64,000 nt of DNA from Siphonodentalium dalli (lineage: Eukaryota > Mollusca > Scaphopoda > Gadilida > Siphonodentaliidae), in contig CP136069.1 in assembly GCA_032622095.1 (NCBI GenBank), forward strand, positions 182,643,122 to 182,707,121, in the 5' to 3' direction. The notes beneath the pieces are model-generated. The model had not been told where the DNA came from. It saw only the letters and a program-made list of their open reading frames with translations, and made no database searches. Shown in pieces: positions 44,103 through 54,571 of this stretch (position 1 is its first letter; every line of letters starts with the position of its first letter). Both the position numbers and the translations under genes were made by a program.

Positions 44103-44559
44103 TATGGAATCCTATTAGGGCCACTTGCTAATGGCGCTTTCGGCGCTTTCGGCGCGATGCGCCGAAAGCGCCGAAAGCGACAAAAAGTGCGCCATTAGTA
44201 ACGCGCCGAAAGCGCCGAAAGCGCCGAAAGCGACAAAATATGCGCCGTTACGGCGCACTATTTGTCGCTTTCGGCGCACTTTTTGTCGCTTTCGGCGCTT
44301 TCGGCGCGCGCGCCGAAAGCGACAAAATGTGCGATATTAGCGCATGTTTCGGCGCGTTACTAATGGCGCACTTTTTGTCGCTTTCGGCGCGCGCCGAAAA
44401 CGCCATTAGGCATACTATTAGGTCCACTCCCTAATGGCGCGCCCGGAAGCGACAAAAAGTGCGCCATTAGGGTATGTTTCGGCGCGCGCCGAAAGCGCCG
44501 AAAGCGACAAAAAGTTCGCCGAAAGCGCCATTAGCAAGTGGCCCTAATAGGATTCCATA
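44103..44559. mobile_element. 457-bp MITE built of GGCGCTTTCGGCGC palindromes
   Basis: TIR TATGGAATCCTATTAGGGCC continuing 'acttgctaatggcgctttcg'; about 45 bp are perfectly inverted at the right end. The flanks are CCGGAA at 44097-44102 and 44560-44565. The interior consists of many repeats of 'cgccgaaagcg' and 'cgctttcggcg' in both orientations joined by 'acaaaaagtgcgccattag'. The GC content is far above the surroundings. Alanine/arginine-rich open frames over it are translations of the repeat. Confidence 0.85.
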
Positions 44560-44699
44560 CCGGAACGCTTCTATCAATTAATATTGATTTAGTTTCGATT
44601 ATTTTATTAGTTTCTACCTTAATTATCGGGAAGAACACAAGTTCATGCTTCGCTCATCGAAAATCATTGCGTAAAAAAATATATTACGCCATCAACATT

Positions 44700-44986
44700 A
44701 TCGTGACGTGATCGCGTTAACTCTTAAGAGCCGATGTCGCGTTAACTCATCACCGGCCGAGGTATCCGCAAATGACATTGGGCTATTTTTCTCTGAAACG
44801 GGTGTAGCTATCGACTTGAAATTTGGTATGTGAATGTATCTTGCCCCGGATACGAATTTTATCGGGTCGCCGAGCCCGTGCGACACCAGCTTCGCGCATG
44901 CGCAGACCAGATCTAGGAAACGGGTGGAGCAATCGACTTGAAATTTGGTTTTTGAATAGCCCGGACGAAGTCGGGTCACCTTCTAG
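44700..44986 (+). mobile_element. Helitron B, 5'-truncated copy
   Basis: Carries the B-type 3' half (ggtatgtgaatgtatcttgc, then gcgcatgcgcagac, then the hairpin GCCCGGACGAAGTCGGGT) and ends CTAG at 44983-44986 followed by T. The 5' end is missing; an AT microsatellite separates it from the next copy. Confidence 0.75.
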
Positions 44987-45002
44987 TATATATATATATA
45001 TA

Positions 45003-45875
45003 TCTATTATATATTTTTGAAAGATCTGTGTGTGTGTGTGTGTATGTGTTTGTTTGTTTGTGTGTGTGTTTGAAATCGATGGACTCCAAAACGACTAAGC
45101 CAATTTCGATGAAATTTGGTATTTGGATGTGTTTTCGGCCGGAGACGAACATAGGCATATTTATTTGTCCGTGCGAGGTCAACTTTTCACGTCCGGAGGT
45201 CAAATCTATTTTTACGCCGTTTTTGCGCTAATATATTTCAGTTCGGTGCTCACAAATCGATTCGATATAGCGCGAATAATAAATTGCCAGTCATATAATT
45301 TGCACGGTTAGAATCTGTGTGGCTTCATCTTTCCAACGATATATAATATGTATGTATCCGTTTTAGTTATCTGCCTCAATTATTAGGTACAAGTGGTACG
45401 ATGCTTTTATCAGGATAAAATCAATGCGTAATTTCTATGACGTCGTCAGAGGTCATAAAGTTAGATTACGTTAACTCTCACCCTGCCGATGCATTTGACT
45501 GTGTCGCGTTAACTCATCACCGGCCGAGGTATCCGCAAATGACATTGAACTATATATCTCGAAAACGGGTGTAGCTATCGACTTGAAATTTGGTATGTGA
45601 ATGTATCTTGCCCCGGATACGAATTTTATCGGGTCGCCGAGCACGTGCGACGCCAGCTTCGCGCATGCGCAGACGAGATCTCGGAAACGGGTTGAGATAT
45701 TGACTTTAAATTTGGTATGTGAATGTATCTTGCCCCGGATACGAATTTTATCGGGTCGCCGAGCACGTGCGACACCAGCTTCGCGCATGCGCAGACCAGA
45801 TCTAGGAAACGGGTGGAGCAATCGACTTGAAATTTGTTTTTCGAATAGCCCGGACGAAGTCGGTTCACCTTCTAG
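45003..45875 (+). mobile_element. Helitron B copy 1 (873 bp)
   Basis: Starts TCTATTATATATTTTTGAAA after an A (A|T insertion rule), then a TG-rich tract and 'gaaatcgatggactccaaaa'. Two ~126-bp units with 'tctcggaaacgggt' lie near the 3' end. Ends with hairpin GCCCGGACGAAGTCGG and CTAG at 45872-45875. No Rep/helicase ORF, so non-autonomous. Confidence 0.85.
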
Positions 45876-46620
45876 TCTATTATATATTTTGAAAGATCTG
45901 TGTATGTGTAAGTTTGTGTGTTTGTTTGTGTGTGTGTTTGAAATCGATGGACTCCAAAACGACTAAGCCAATTCCGATGAAATTTGGTATTTGGATGTGT
46001 TTTCGGCCGGAGACGAACATAGGCATATTTATTTGTCCGTGCGAGGTCAACTTTTCACGTGCGGAGGTCAAATCTATTTTTACGCCGTTTTTGCGCTAAT
46101 ATATTTCAGTTCGGTGCTCACAAATCGATTCGATATAGCGCGAATAATAAATTGCCAGTCATATAATTTGCACGGTTAGAATCTGTGTGGCTTCATCTTT
46201 CCAACGATATATAATATGTATGTATCCGTTTTAGTTATCTGCCTCAATTATTAGGTACAAGTGGTACAATGCTTTTATCGGGATAAAATCAATGCGTAAT
46301 TTCTATGACGTCGTCAGAGGTCATAAAGTTAGATTACGTTAACTCTCACCCTGCCGATGCATTTGACTGTGTCGCGTTAACTCATCACCGGCCGAGGTAT
46401 CCGCAAATGACATTGGGCTATATATCTCGAAAACGGGTGTAGCTATCGACTTGAAATTTGGTATGTGAATGTATCTTGCCCCGGATACGAATTTTATCGG
46501 GTCGCCGAGCACGCGCGACACCAGCTTCGCGCATGCGCAGACCAGATCTAGGAAACGGGTGGAGCAATCGACTTGAAATTTGGTTTTTGAATAGCCCGGA
46601 CGAAGTCGGGTCACCTTCTA

Positions 46621-46621
<1 letters not shown>
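45876..46621 (+). mobile_element. Helitron B copy 2 (746 bp), joined head to tail
   Basis: Begins with TCTATTATATATTTTGAAAG immediately after CTAG of copy 1 and ends CTAG at 46618-46621 followed by T. Nearly identical to copy 1 over most of its length but has one, not two, of the ~126-bp 3' units. Confidence 0.85.
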
Positions 46622-46660
<39 letters not shown>

Positions 46661-46917
46661 TTAATTGTCCTCCATATGTGAAGAGTTGTTGAATACAGAA
46701 CATATACACACAGAAACATGGACAAAAATATGTCAACATATATACAAGTACAAGTTTATACAAAACAATATTACATCACAAGGAATGGAATAACATACAG
46801 TCGCTACTCAAGTCCACGCACACCATCATATGCACCCTCTCTCTCAGTTTCTCCCTTCTCATTCGATCTCTCTCTCTCTCTATCTCTATCTCGGTGATCT
46901 CTCTCCCTCTTTCTTTT

Positions 46918-46956
<39 letters not shown>

Positions 46957-47100
46957 CTCACTCTCGAGTCTCTGTCGCACACGCATCCACACTCTTAACA
47001 TATAAACATATTTAAAAGTATTTCAATATGCCTTGTCGATTACAGTCACTTGGAAGCTATATTTATTATATATTGCTCATGTTTAATAAGATGTAATTGT
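46622..47100. repeat. (AT)n and (CT)n microsatellites
   Basis: (AT)n at 46622-46658 and a CT-rich tract at about 46837-46955 with perfect (CT)n near 46920-46952. Arg/Glu- and Ser/Leu-rich open frames on both strands here are microsatellite translations. No gene. Confidence 0.85.
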
Positions 47101-47109
47101 CAATCAATT

Positions 47110-47440
47110 ACTGTAGTTTCGGTGACATATCGTTTTCCATAACCGGACCGACTCTCTGGAATGATGATCCGCAGCTGTCCTGGATATGATGACTTCAAAG
47201 GTCTATTGAAAACTCATTTATTCACGGAATATTATTCTAAACACTTAGGCCTGGAACTAATGAACCAGCTTTCAATGCGGGCTACATAAATATCGCATGC
47301 CTGAACTGTAAATTTTGGAATTTGGTTATTTAGTTTAATGTTTTTAAGCGCCTTGAAACCTCGGTGATATTTGCGTTATACAAGAAATGTGTGATATAAT
47401 ATGATATGATATGATATGATATGATATGATCTGATATGAC
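47110..47440 (+). mobile_element. 5'-truncated LINE 3' end with (TGATA)n tail
   Basis: Decayed coding traces: GPTLWND then DFKGLLKTHLFTEYY (typical last residues of L2/CR1-type RT proteins). These are followed by a 3' UTR with 'ttaagcgccttgaaacctcg', 'gtgatatttgcgttataca', and a tail of TGATA pentamers (47396-47439). The layout matches L2-like LINE tails. No frame is intact. Confidence 0.7.
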
Positions 47441-47980
47441 ATAACCGTATCCTACCAACACCAATTGCTGGAGTGTCCGTTCACAAGACGTTGATATAAA
47501 TCATGTACAACTCGTTTTACTGAGAAAAAATATGATTATCACTTCCCAATTTGCCTTCGTTCCTGTGAAATAATGTCCACAGTAATGTTTTAATTTCATT
47601 TGGACACGCCTTAGTAAACTGGTGGACATATTTATGTATACCTAATTGTTGTCTCCGTTCATTGCATTTTGCATGATAGTTTGGTATAGTAGTCTGGTAA
47701 GTTTAGCAAAAACCAAACAAAATAGAATACAGCTCTCGACCAATCAGAAGCCCCCATTTCTGGATGAGGTGAAATATAGATCTATAGAGATATACATGTG
47801 GATTTATTTGCAAATTTTCCTGATTACATATATATACACGTGTGTATATCATATATATACACGTGTGTATATTTATTTGTCTATACATATATATAACTAT
47901 TATATACTATCTGAAACAGGCTCCATTCGGGAGCCTTTATTTAGCGTCGGGGGGGGGGCCTGAGGTCCCTGTACAAAGGG
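47441..47980. other. Spacer before the 25-bp satellite
   Basis: No gene. A 28-bp segment containing 'tatatatacacgtgtgtata' is duplicated at 47825-47870, and there is a G10 run near 47949-47958. Confidence 0.5.
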
Positions 47981-47981
47981 G

Positions 47982-48549
47982 CATACGGCCCCTTTGTGCG
48001 TTAGGTCATGTGGCCCCTTTGTGCGTTAGGGCATACGGCCCCTTTGTGCGTTAGGGCATGTGGCCCCTTTGTGCGTTAGGGCATGTGGCCCCTTTGTGCG
48101 TTAGGGCATACGGCCCCTTTGTGCGTTAGGTCATGTGGCCCCTTTGTGCGTTAGGGCATACGGCCCCTTTGTGCGTTAGGGCATACGGCCCCTTTGTGCG
48201 TTAGGCCATGTGGCCCCTTTGTGCGTTAGGGCATACGGCCCCTTTGTGCGTTAGGGCATACGGCCCCTTTGTGCGTTAGGTCATGTGGCCCCTTTGTGCG
48301 TTAGGTCATGTGGCCCCTTTGTGCGTTAGGGCATACGGCCCCTTTGTGCGTTAGGTCATGTGGCCCCTTTGTGCGTTAGGGCATACGGCCCCTTTGTGCG
48401 TTAGGGCATACGGCCCCTTTGTGCGTTAGGCCATGTGGCCCCTTTGTGCGTTAGGGCATACGGCCCCTTTGTGCGTTAGGGCATGTGGCCCCTTTGTGCG
48501 TTAGGTCATGTGGCCCCTTTGTGCGTTAGGTCATGTGGCCCCTTTGTGC
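47982..48549 (+). repeat. 25-bp satellite, 23 copies, with higher-order order
   Basis: Unit: (g/t/c)cat(ac/gt)gg followed by the invariant cccctttgtgcgttagg. The CCCC positions step by exactly 25 from 47989 to 48539. Four unit variants occur: gcatac, tcatgt, gcatgt, ccatgt. Units 7-15 and 16-23 have the same order except one unit, giving a nine-unit (225-bp) higher-order repeat. There are no unique spacers, so it is not a CRISPR-like array. Confidence 0.95.
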
Positions 48550-49130
48550 ACTGTGTGCACATTTTGATCTTAGACGGAGGCGGTCACTTTGTGCGCTTTT
48601 GCTAACACGGCATCTCACTTTAGCCATGGTATGTTGGGATTTAATATCCTCGTTGTTTACCGTTGGCAGTGTTAGAGCCACAATCCTGGATGCTATATTT
48701 AACTCTCTGTCTACATGTACGAAATTTCGTATGGCATTTTTTTTTCAAAAGTGTTAAAATTGCAGTGTATATAGCTATGTATAAATAAAAACTATCCTAA
48801 GATGACCGGGAATACTGTGCAGTCCTGGACCTGGAGCTCATTACGTCATCATGATACCACCAATGACGTCATGGCACTGGCACACAACTGAACTGAGTGA
48901 ATGGAAGTAAGAAGTTGGAGAGCTATTTTTGCATTCTTTCAACCAAGATACGAGTTATAAACGTTGATGATCCACAGCAACAGCATCAACAATAATTATT
49001 AGAGGCACTTATAAGTTATAAGTTATTTAATGATATATATCTTTAAAAATATTCATACCATAAGTTTATTATTAATATTATGGGAAATATTGTTCTTGAA
49101 ATATCTTTCTATTACCGGTACTTTGAATGT
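48550..49130. other. No gene recognised
   Basis: Immediately after the satellite a diverged half unit ('cactttgtgcgctttt', ~48584) remains. The rest is AT-rich with no supported feature. Confidence 0.4.
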
Positions 49131-49131
49131 A

Positions 49132-49530
49132 CGTGGGAAAAATACACTGGCCAGTACCTCTAAACTCTATAGGAGAAATGTTGCTCAAATTTCAATTGTG
49201 TTGCGGGTGGGGAAAAATACACCGGCCAGCGCCTCATGAAGAAGTGCTGCCCAATTTTTTAATTATGCTTTGGGTTGGTGGAAAAATATTATTGACCAAT
49301 GCCTCTAGAGTTCAGCCAATTTTTTCATTTATGTTGTTTGTGAGGACAATTCCCTGGCCATCACCTCATGGGGAAATACTGCCCAATTTTTAAAGTTTTG
49401 TTGTCGGTGGGGGAAAATGCACTGATCAGCGCTTATAGGGAAAGTGCTGCCCAATTTTTCAATTATGCTGTGGGTGGGTGGTGGGTGAGGCAACATCACT
49501 GGCACGCGCATCCAGGGGAAATGCTGCCCA
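49132..49530 (+). repeat. Diverged ~70-bp tandem repeat, six copies
   Basis: Each unit has the pattern 'ggg.aaaat.cactg.ccag.gcct', 'aggg.aa.tgctgccca' and 'attttt.aattatg.tg'. Units are recognisable near 49134, 49208, 49278, 49345, 49408 and 49486. Both-strand open frames in this span follow the repeat and are not genes. Confidence 0.65.
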
Positions 49531-49857
49531 TCTTGAGATCTCTGGGTGTTTATACATATTTTAAAACACAGTCGCATCTGTCTTTTCTGATTGCTACAAG
49601 TTGATAATATATATGCAGCAAAATGCCATTATGCTATCCGTTTAGCAACATAGTATTAAAGCTCTAAAGATACCCTGTTTGATTGATCACTTAAAATCTA
49701 CCATATCTACGTTTTATATACAATATAATTACTATATCTGACGCAGAAACCCCATTAATATGAGCTTTGTATGGCCAGATATCGACTTTCAAAAGAGGAA
49801 GTTTTAATACGTTGTAAATTTTTGTCAGCTTAGCAAAAAAAATCCAATTATCGTCTC

Positions 49858-50072
49858 GCATAAAGAGCCGCCATGCTTCCGTCGCCCATAAAGAGCCGTC
49901 ATGCTTCCGTCGCCCATAAAGAGCCGCCATGCTTCCGTCGCCCAAAAAGTGGTAGAAGATAAAGAACGTTCTCTATTGTGATCTTTAGTTCTCGTTTCCG
50001 ATGTAAACTTATCAGTTATTGTGTGTATTTTCGCGATGCTGTGAGTTATTGTGTGTATTTTCGCGATGCTGT
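49858..50072 (+). repeat. Two small tandem repeats (28-bp x3, 31-bp x2)
   Basis: 49858-49945: three copies of 'ataaagagccgccatgcttc' plus 'cgtcgccc'. 50014-50072: two copies of 'gttattgtgtgtattttcgc' plus 'gatgctgtga'. No coding role. Confidence 0.8.
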
Positions 50073-50251
50073 TGCTGGTGGGAATCCAACGATCCCAATT
50101 TATATTCAAGCCATTTCTTAACAATATAGAATCAAAGTACAATGCAAAACAGGTTTCGTAACATTTGGCCTAATTAAACTTTTAAGAAAAGAGAATGCCA
50201 TATAACTAACATACATTGAGGAGTACCTAAAACGCTGAATCAGCTGCTGAT

Positions 50252-50660
50252 CAGCAGATTTCTCGATTTCAGTTTAAATCAAATATAACTATATACGGCA
50301 GTCGATCGTGGGTTGTGTACATGACACGTAATATAAGTGTTATATCCCAATACAGGAAGGGTACATATTTAGAACGCCCGCCATGTCCGTTCAACAGTTC
50401 AAAATCCCGTTCAGCAGGGCCGCGGCTGCAGTTCAGCAGATTATCGCGAACGCAGTTTAACTCAATTATAACGAAGTTAGTAGAGTTGACGTTGTGCAAA
50501 TGACTTGTAATCGAGGGCCGTAACCATATACAGGGAGGGAAAACCGACGTCCACCCCAGTTCAGCAGTTCAAAATCCTGTTCAGCAGTTCATATGGAGTA
50601 GTTCAGCAGATTCCCCGAAGGTAGTTTAACTAAATTCTAATGAAGTTATTCGAGTATAGG
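50252..50660 (+). repeat. ~175-bp tandem repeat, 2.3 copies
   Basis: Units start 'cagcagatt.(t/c)(c/g)cg' at 50252, 50434 and 50604, with shared 'agtttaa.t.aattataacg', 'atacaggaaggg', 'gttcaaaatcc.gttcagcag'. The short word gttcagcag is itself repeated within each unit. Confidence 0.7.
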
Positions 50661-50672
50661 TTATACAATTGA

Positions 50673-50822
50673 CAATGCATTTTGAAAGGTTTGATATTGT
50701 AGATATAAAAATAAATGATGATCGGTCACATTCGTGAGACTGCTCTGACTACATATAATTCTGCGTCTAGACAAAGTCACAGAATCAATACATTCCTATT
50801 AAATCGCATTTAACTGTTTAAT
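50673..50822 (+). repeat. 150-bp segment repeated at 63851-64000
   Basis: Aligned without gaps to the last 150 bases of the window; I count about five substitutions. Contains 'gatgatcggtcacattcgtg' and 'gtctagacaaagtcacagaa'. The other copy is cut by the window edge, so the true repeat may be longer. Confidence 0.9.
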
Positions 50823-51177
50823 TACACATAAAATCACACGACTCAAGATTTTAAAAAGTAAATACAAAACTGCGTTAAAGTCCAGATTTAACCGTTGTAC
50901 GAGACCCTTTCAATTGCTCTCTCGTGAGGATTTTAGCGGATTTTGGATATATAGTTCCCGACAAAATTGCACCAAAAACAGCTTACTACCAGTTTGTTCT
51001 ATGTGTAATGCTTCAACGACCAGACAACTATGAAAGAGCGGCATTGCAATAAGGCTTTGTTCCAAAATCATAACACAATCAAGGCTATGGACGTCGATAT
51101 CGATTTTTTGTATTACTCCAAAGCAGACCCAGGATATTATGTAACATGCTATTTTGCCAAGATAGCTGACTAAGTCA

Positions 51178-51495
51178 TTGTCGCATGGTAACACGCCCAG
51201 GATCTCTCAAACGCTCAAAACGACACCCATGATCGTTTGCCACTTATACAAGTATGTGTTGGATGGAGTTAAAAATACGACACTGAACGCAGAATATAAA
51301 GTGTGTAGAAATAGTAAATGTAAAACCAAAAATGTGATATATTGTTTAAGTTGTTTGATATGTGGATCCGCTGTGTACGTTGGCGACACAGAGAGACAAA
51401 TGTCAGAAGGGATTGTGGAACATCTGAGGGGCATTCGACTTCATGATGATAAGCCGGCCTATGGACATTTTAAATCAACCTGTACAATCCGTTGA
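51178..51495 (+). pseudogene. GIY-YIG endonuclease fragment of a Penelope-like element
   Basis: About 105 codons, open from 51178 (no convincing ATG) to TGA at 51493-51495. The core reads CKTKNVIYCLSC, CGSAVYVGDTERQM, VEHLRGI and KPAYGHF: the VIY/YVG pair corresponds to GIY-YIG, with the CX2C...CX2C-like cysteines common in Penelope-type retroelement endonucleases. The helix residue expected to be the catalytic Arg (in 'L..R..EH') reads Gly (MSEGIVEH). No RT domain precedes it within several kb, so it is an isolated 3' fragment. Confidence 0.7.
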
Positions 51496-51622
51496 CAATA
51501 TAAGGTTATCTGTTTTAGAAACGATATGATAATGGTATATTAATGAGGGAGTTCCCCCTTATCAGCGGAAATACCCACATGACGTCATTTAACGCACGCT
51601 ATATTTATTATAAAGAGATATA

Positions 51623-52328
51623 TCTACAATATATTTTGAGAACTACGTATATATATATATGTGTGTATATATATATGTGTGTGTGTATGTGGGTACTTCA
51701 TAGAATCGAAAACAGCTGCGCGGATCGAGCTCAAATTTCGTATATAAGTGTCAAAACCCACGGGGATCGTCCACGTCGCATTTTGGACAAGCTCAGAGCA
51801 CCGCTTCTCCCTTCCCAGTCACAAAAAATGGCACCGTGGGGGTTAACACACCAACGCTCCTTATATCTTCCAAATTGGGAGATGTATCCGATTAACGCTC
51901 TTTATAGTCATCGACGTATTGATCTAAGAGGCGTAACTCTACATTTTTCTTACGTCTGGGTCTCGGCGTGTGCGTCATTATACAGACATGAGCGTGTTGT
52001 GTGATTCTTACGTACTTAGGGCTTCCTAGGAATGCGGATCGGGTCAGTTTTTCCGCCCTAGGTGATTTTCACCTCGAAACGGGTACCCACAAATTATATA
52101 TATGTGTGCATGTGTCCTTTATAGACTCGAACCGATTGCGCTCACACTTGCTACCTACGGGAAGTGTCATGGACGGATTAAATTGTGACCCCGACCTGAC
52201 CTTGACCTTGAAAATGATCAATTCAAGGTCAAATCGGGTAAAATATTGAAAAACCAAAAATTAATTCAAAAATATAAAAAAAAATTAAATTCACAAATTA
52301 AATTCATTAAAAAAAATAAACCTGCTAG
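51623..52328 (+). mobile_element. Helitron unit 1 (A-type 5' end, 706 bp)
   Basis: Starts TCTACAATATATTTTGAGAA; then (TA)/(TG) tract and 'gggtacttcatagaatcgaa'. Ends in an A-rich stretch and 'cctgctag' (CTAG 52325-52328) but lacks the usual hairpin before it. Near 52180-52240 it holds the 'ccttgaccttgaaaatgatc' module otherwise typical of B-type copies, so it is a mosaic. Confidence 0.75.
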
Positions 52329-53166
52329 TCTACTATATATTTTGAGACTTCCGTATATATATGTGTGTGCGTGTGTGTGGGTACTTCATAGAATCGAAAA
52401 CGGCTGCGCGGATCGAGCTCAAATTTCGTATATAAGGGTAAAAATCCACGGGGATCGTCGACGTCGCATTCTGGACAAGCTCTGAGCACTCATTCTCCAC
52501 TCCCAATCATCAAAATCACCGCAAACGACACTTCGGAGGTTAAGGCATGAACGATCTTTATATTGACCATGTTTGGAGTTGTTAACCGACAAACGCTCTT
52601 TATTGCCGTCGACGTTGCTAAACGGTTACTCGTGTGTACGAAACTACGCACGCAAAACACGAAATGCATTTATCTCGATTAAAAAGGCAGAATTAACGTG
52701 TTGTGTGATTCTTATGTCTGTCGTTCCTAGGAACGGGAGAAATTTTCAATCATACCTCTTTTATGGACGGGTACTGCGTGTTGTGTGAAAACAAAAAATG
52801 CGTGTTGTGTGATTCTTATGTCTGTCGTTCCTAGGAATGGGGGAAATTTTCATTGGGTCAGTTTTTCCGCCCGATGTACCTTAAATCATACCTCTTTTAC
52901 GGACGGGTACTGCGTGTTGTGTGATTCTTATGTCTTCTTCACCTTAATCGGGTAAAATAAGGTCTAATCGGGTAAAATATTGAAAAACCAAAAAATTAAT
53001 TAACAAATTAATCAAAAAAATTAATTCCAAAATCTAAAAAATGCACAATTAACTCACGCTATAAACAAAAAATTAATATTAACTCATTGAAAAACAAAAT
53101 TTAATTAAAAAATTAAAAATTGTCATGTTTCCGACGAACGCCGCCAGTGGCGGGCTAACCTGCTAG
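52329..53166 (+). mobile_element. Helitron unit 2 (A, 838 bp)
   Basis: Starts TCTACTATATATTTTGAGAC directly after unit 1. The 3' end is the hairpin CGCCAGTGGCG, then 'ggctaacctg' and CTAG (53163-53166). Contains a duplicated segment with 'tgcgtgttgtgtgattctta' (near 52698, 52799 and 52909). Confidence 0.85.
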
Positions 53167-54571
53167 TCTACTATATATTTTGAGAACTACGTATATATAT
53201 ATGTGTGTATGTGTGTATATATATGTGGGTACTTCATAGAATCGAAAACGGCTGCGCGGATCGAGCTCAAATTTCGTATTTAAGGGTAAAATCCCAAGGG
53301 ATCGTCCACGTCGCATTTTGGACAAGCTCAGAGCACCGCTTCTCCCTCCCAGTCACAAAAAATGGCACCGTGGGGGTTAACACACCAACGCTCCTTATAT
53401 CTTCAATATTGGGAGATTTAACCGGATAACGCTCTTTATAGTCATCGACGTTGCTGCTAATCGATCACCCCATGCGTACGAAATACGGATGCAAAACGCG
53501 AAATGCATTTATCTCGATTAAAAAGGCAGAATTGATCTAAGAGGCGTAACTCTACATTTTTTTATTAGTTTTCGCTATCGATTCACGACCGATCCAAGAG
53601 ACGTAACTCTACATTTTTTATATATGTATGCCGGGAACTACATAGCCCTGATTTGTTGGCGAGAAAATGGCTTCCAACAACAATGACTCTTTTAGGGACG
53701 GGTACCATTAGTTAATATAGCCGTGAATGCCATTAACAACGACATAATACCAAGAACAACGACTCTTTAAGGGACGGGTACCATTAGTTAATATAGCCGT
53801 GAGTGCCAACAACAACGACATATGCTATTTTCTCTTTACGGCAATGTGAGAATATTCCGGTGGCCCCCAAGCCGTGAATGCCAACAACAACGACATAATA
53901 CCAAGAACAACGACTCTTTAAGGGACGGGTACCATTAGTTAATATAGCCGTGAATGCCAACAACAACGACATATGCTATTATCTCTTTACGGCAATGTGA
54001 GAATATTCCGGTGGCCCCCAAGCCGAGAATGCCAACAACAACGACATTGTTGGCATACTTCTTTTAGGGACGGGTACCATAATTTCTCTTGATTAAAAAG
54101 GCACAATTAACTCATGAAAAATCACCGTAAACACGGCGGGGGTTAATAGCGTTGATAGTTAAAGAGCGTTCCTATCCGCAGTGTAGTTGATAAAGAGCGT
54201 ATGTGTGTAATGTGATTCTTACGTCTGGGTTTTCGCTATCGATTCACGACCGATCCAAGAGGCGTAACTCTACAATTTTTATATATGTATGACGGGATCT
54301 ACAAATCTTCGGGTTAAATACACACAATACTTTCGGGTGGCCACCAAGCCTTGAATGCCAACAATGTCGTTCTTCTTCGGGTTAAATACACACAATGCTT
54401 TCGGGTGCCCCCCAAGCCGTGAATGCCAACAACAACGACATTGTTGGCATACCTCTTTTAGGGACGGGTACCATAATTTCTCTTGATTAAAAAGGCACAA
54501 TTAACTCATTGAAAAGCAAAACAAATGTCATGTTTCGGACAAACGCCGCCAGTGGCGGGCTAACCTGCTAG
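53167..54571 (+). mobile_element. Helitron unit 3 (A, 1405 bp)
   Basis: Starts TCTACTATATATTTTGAGAA; ends CGCCAGTGGCG hairpin and CTAG (54568-54571). Longest unit because of internal repeats: 'gggacgggtaccattagtta' plus 'gccaacaacaacgacat' repeated at least four times between 53690 and 54080 and again to 54480. Confidence 0.85.

Noticed and set aside
44125-44434. Ala/Arg/Phe-rich frames
   Set aside because: Translation of the palindromic MITE repeats.
45471-45868. Several 80-140-codon frames with RARRPDKIRIRGK-type sequence, also at 54631-55343
   Set aside because: They translate the 122/126-bp repeat of B-type Helitrons on both strands; repeat-driven openness.
46776-47015. Arg/Glu-rich and Ser/Leu-rich frames on both strands
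   Set aside because: Translation of the (CT)n microsatellite.
47982-48549. Regularly spaced repeats resembling a CRISPR array
   Set aside because: Units are contiguous 25-mers with no unique spacers, in a eukaryotic context.
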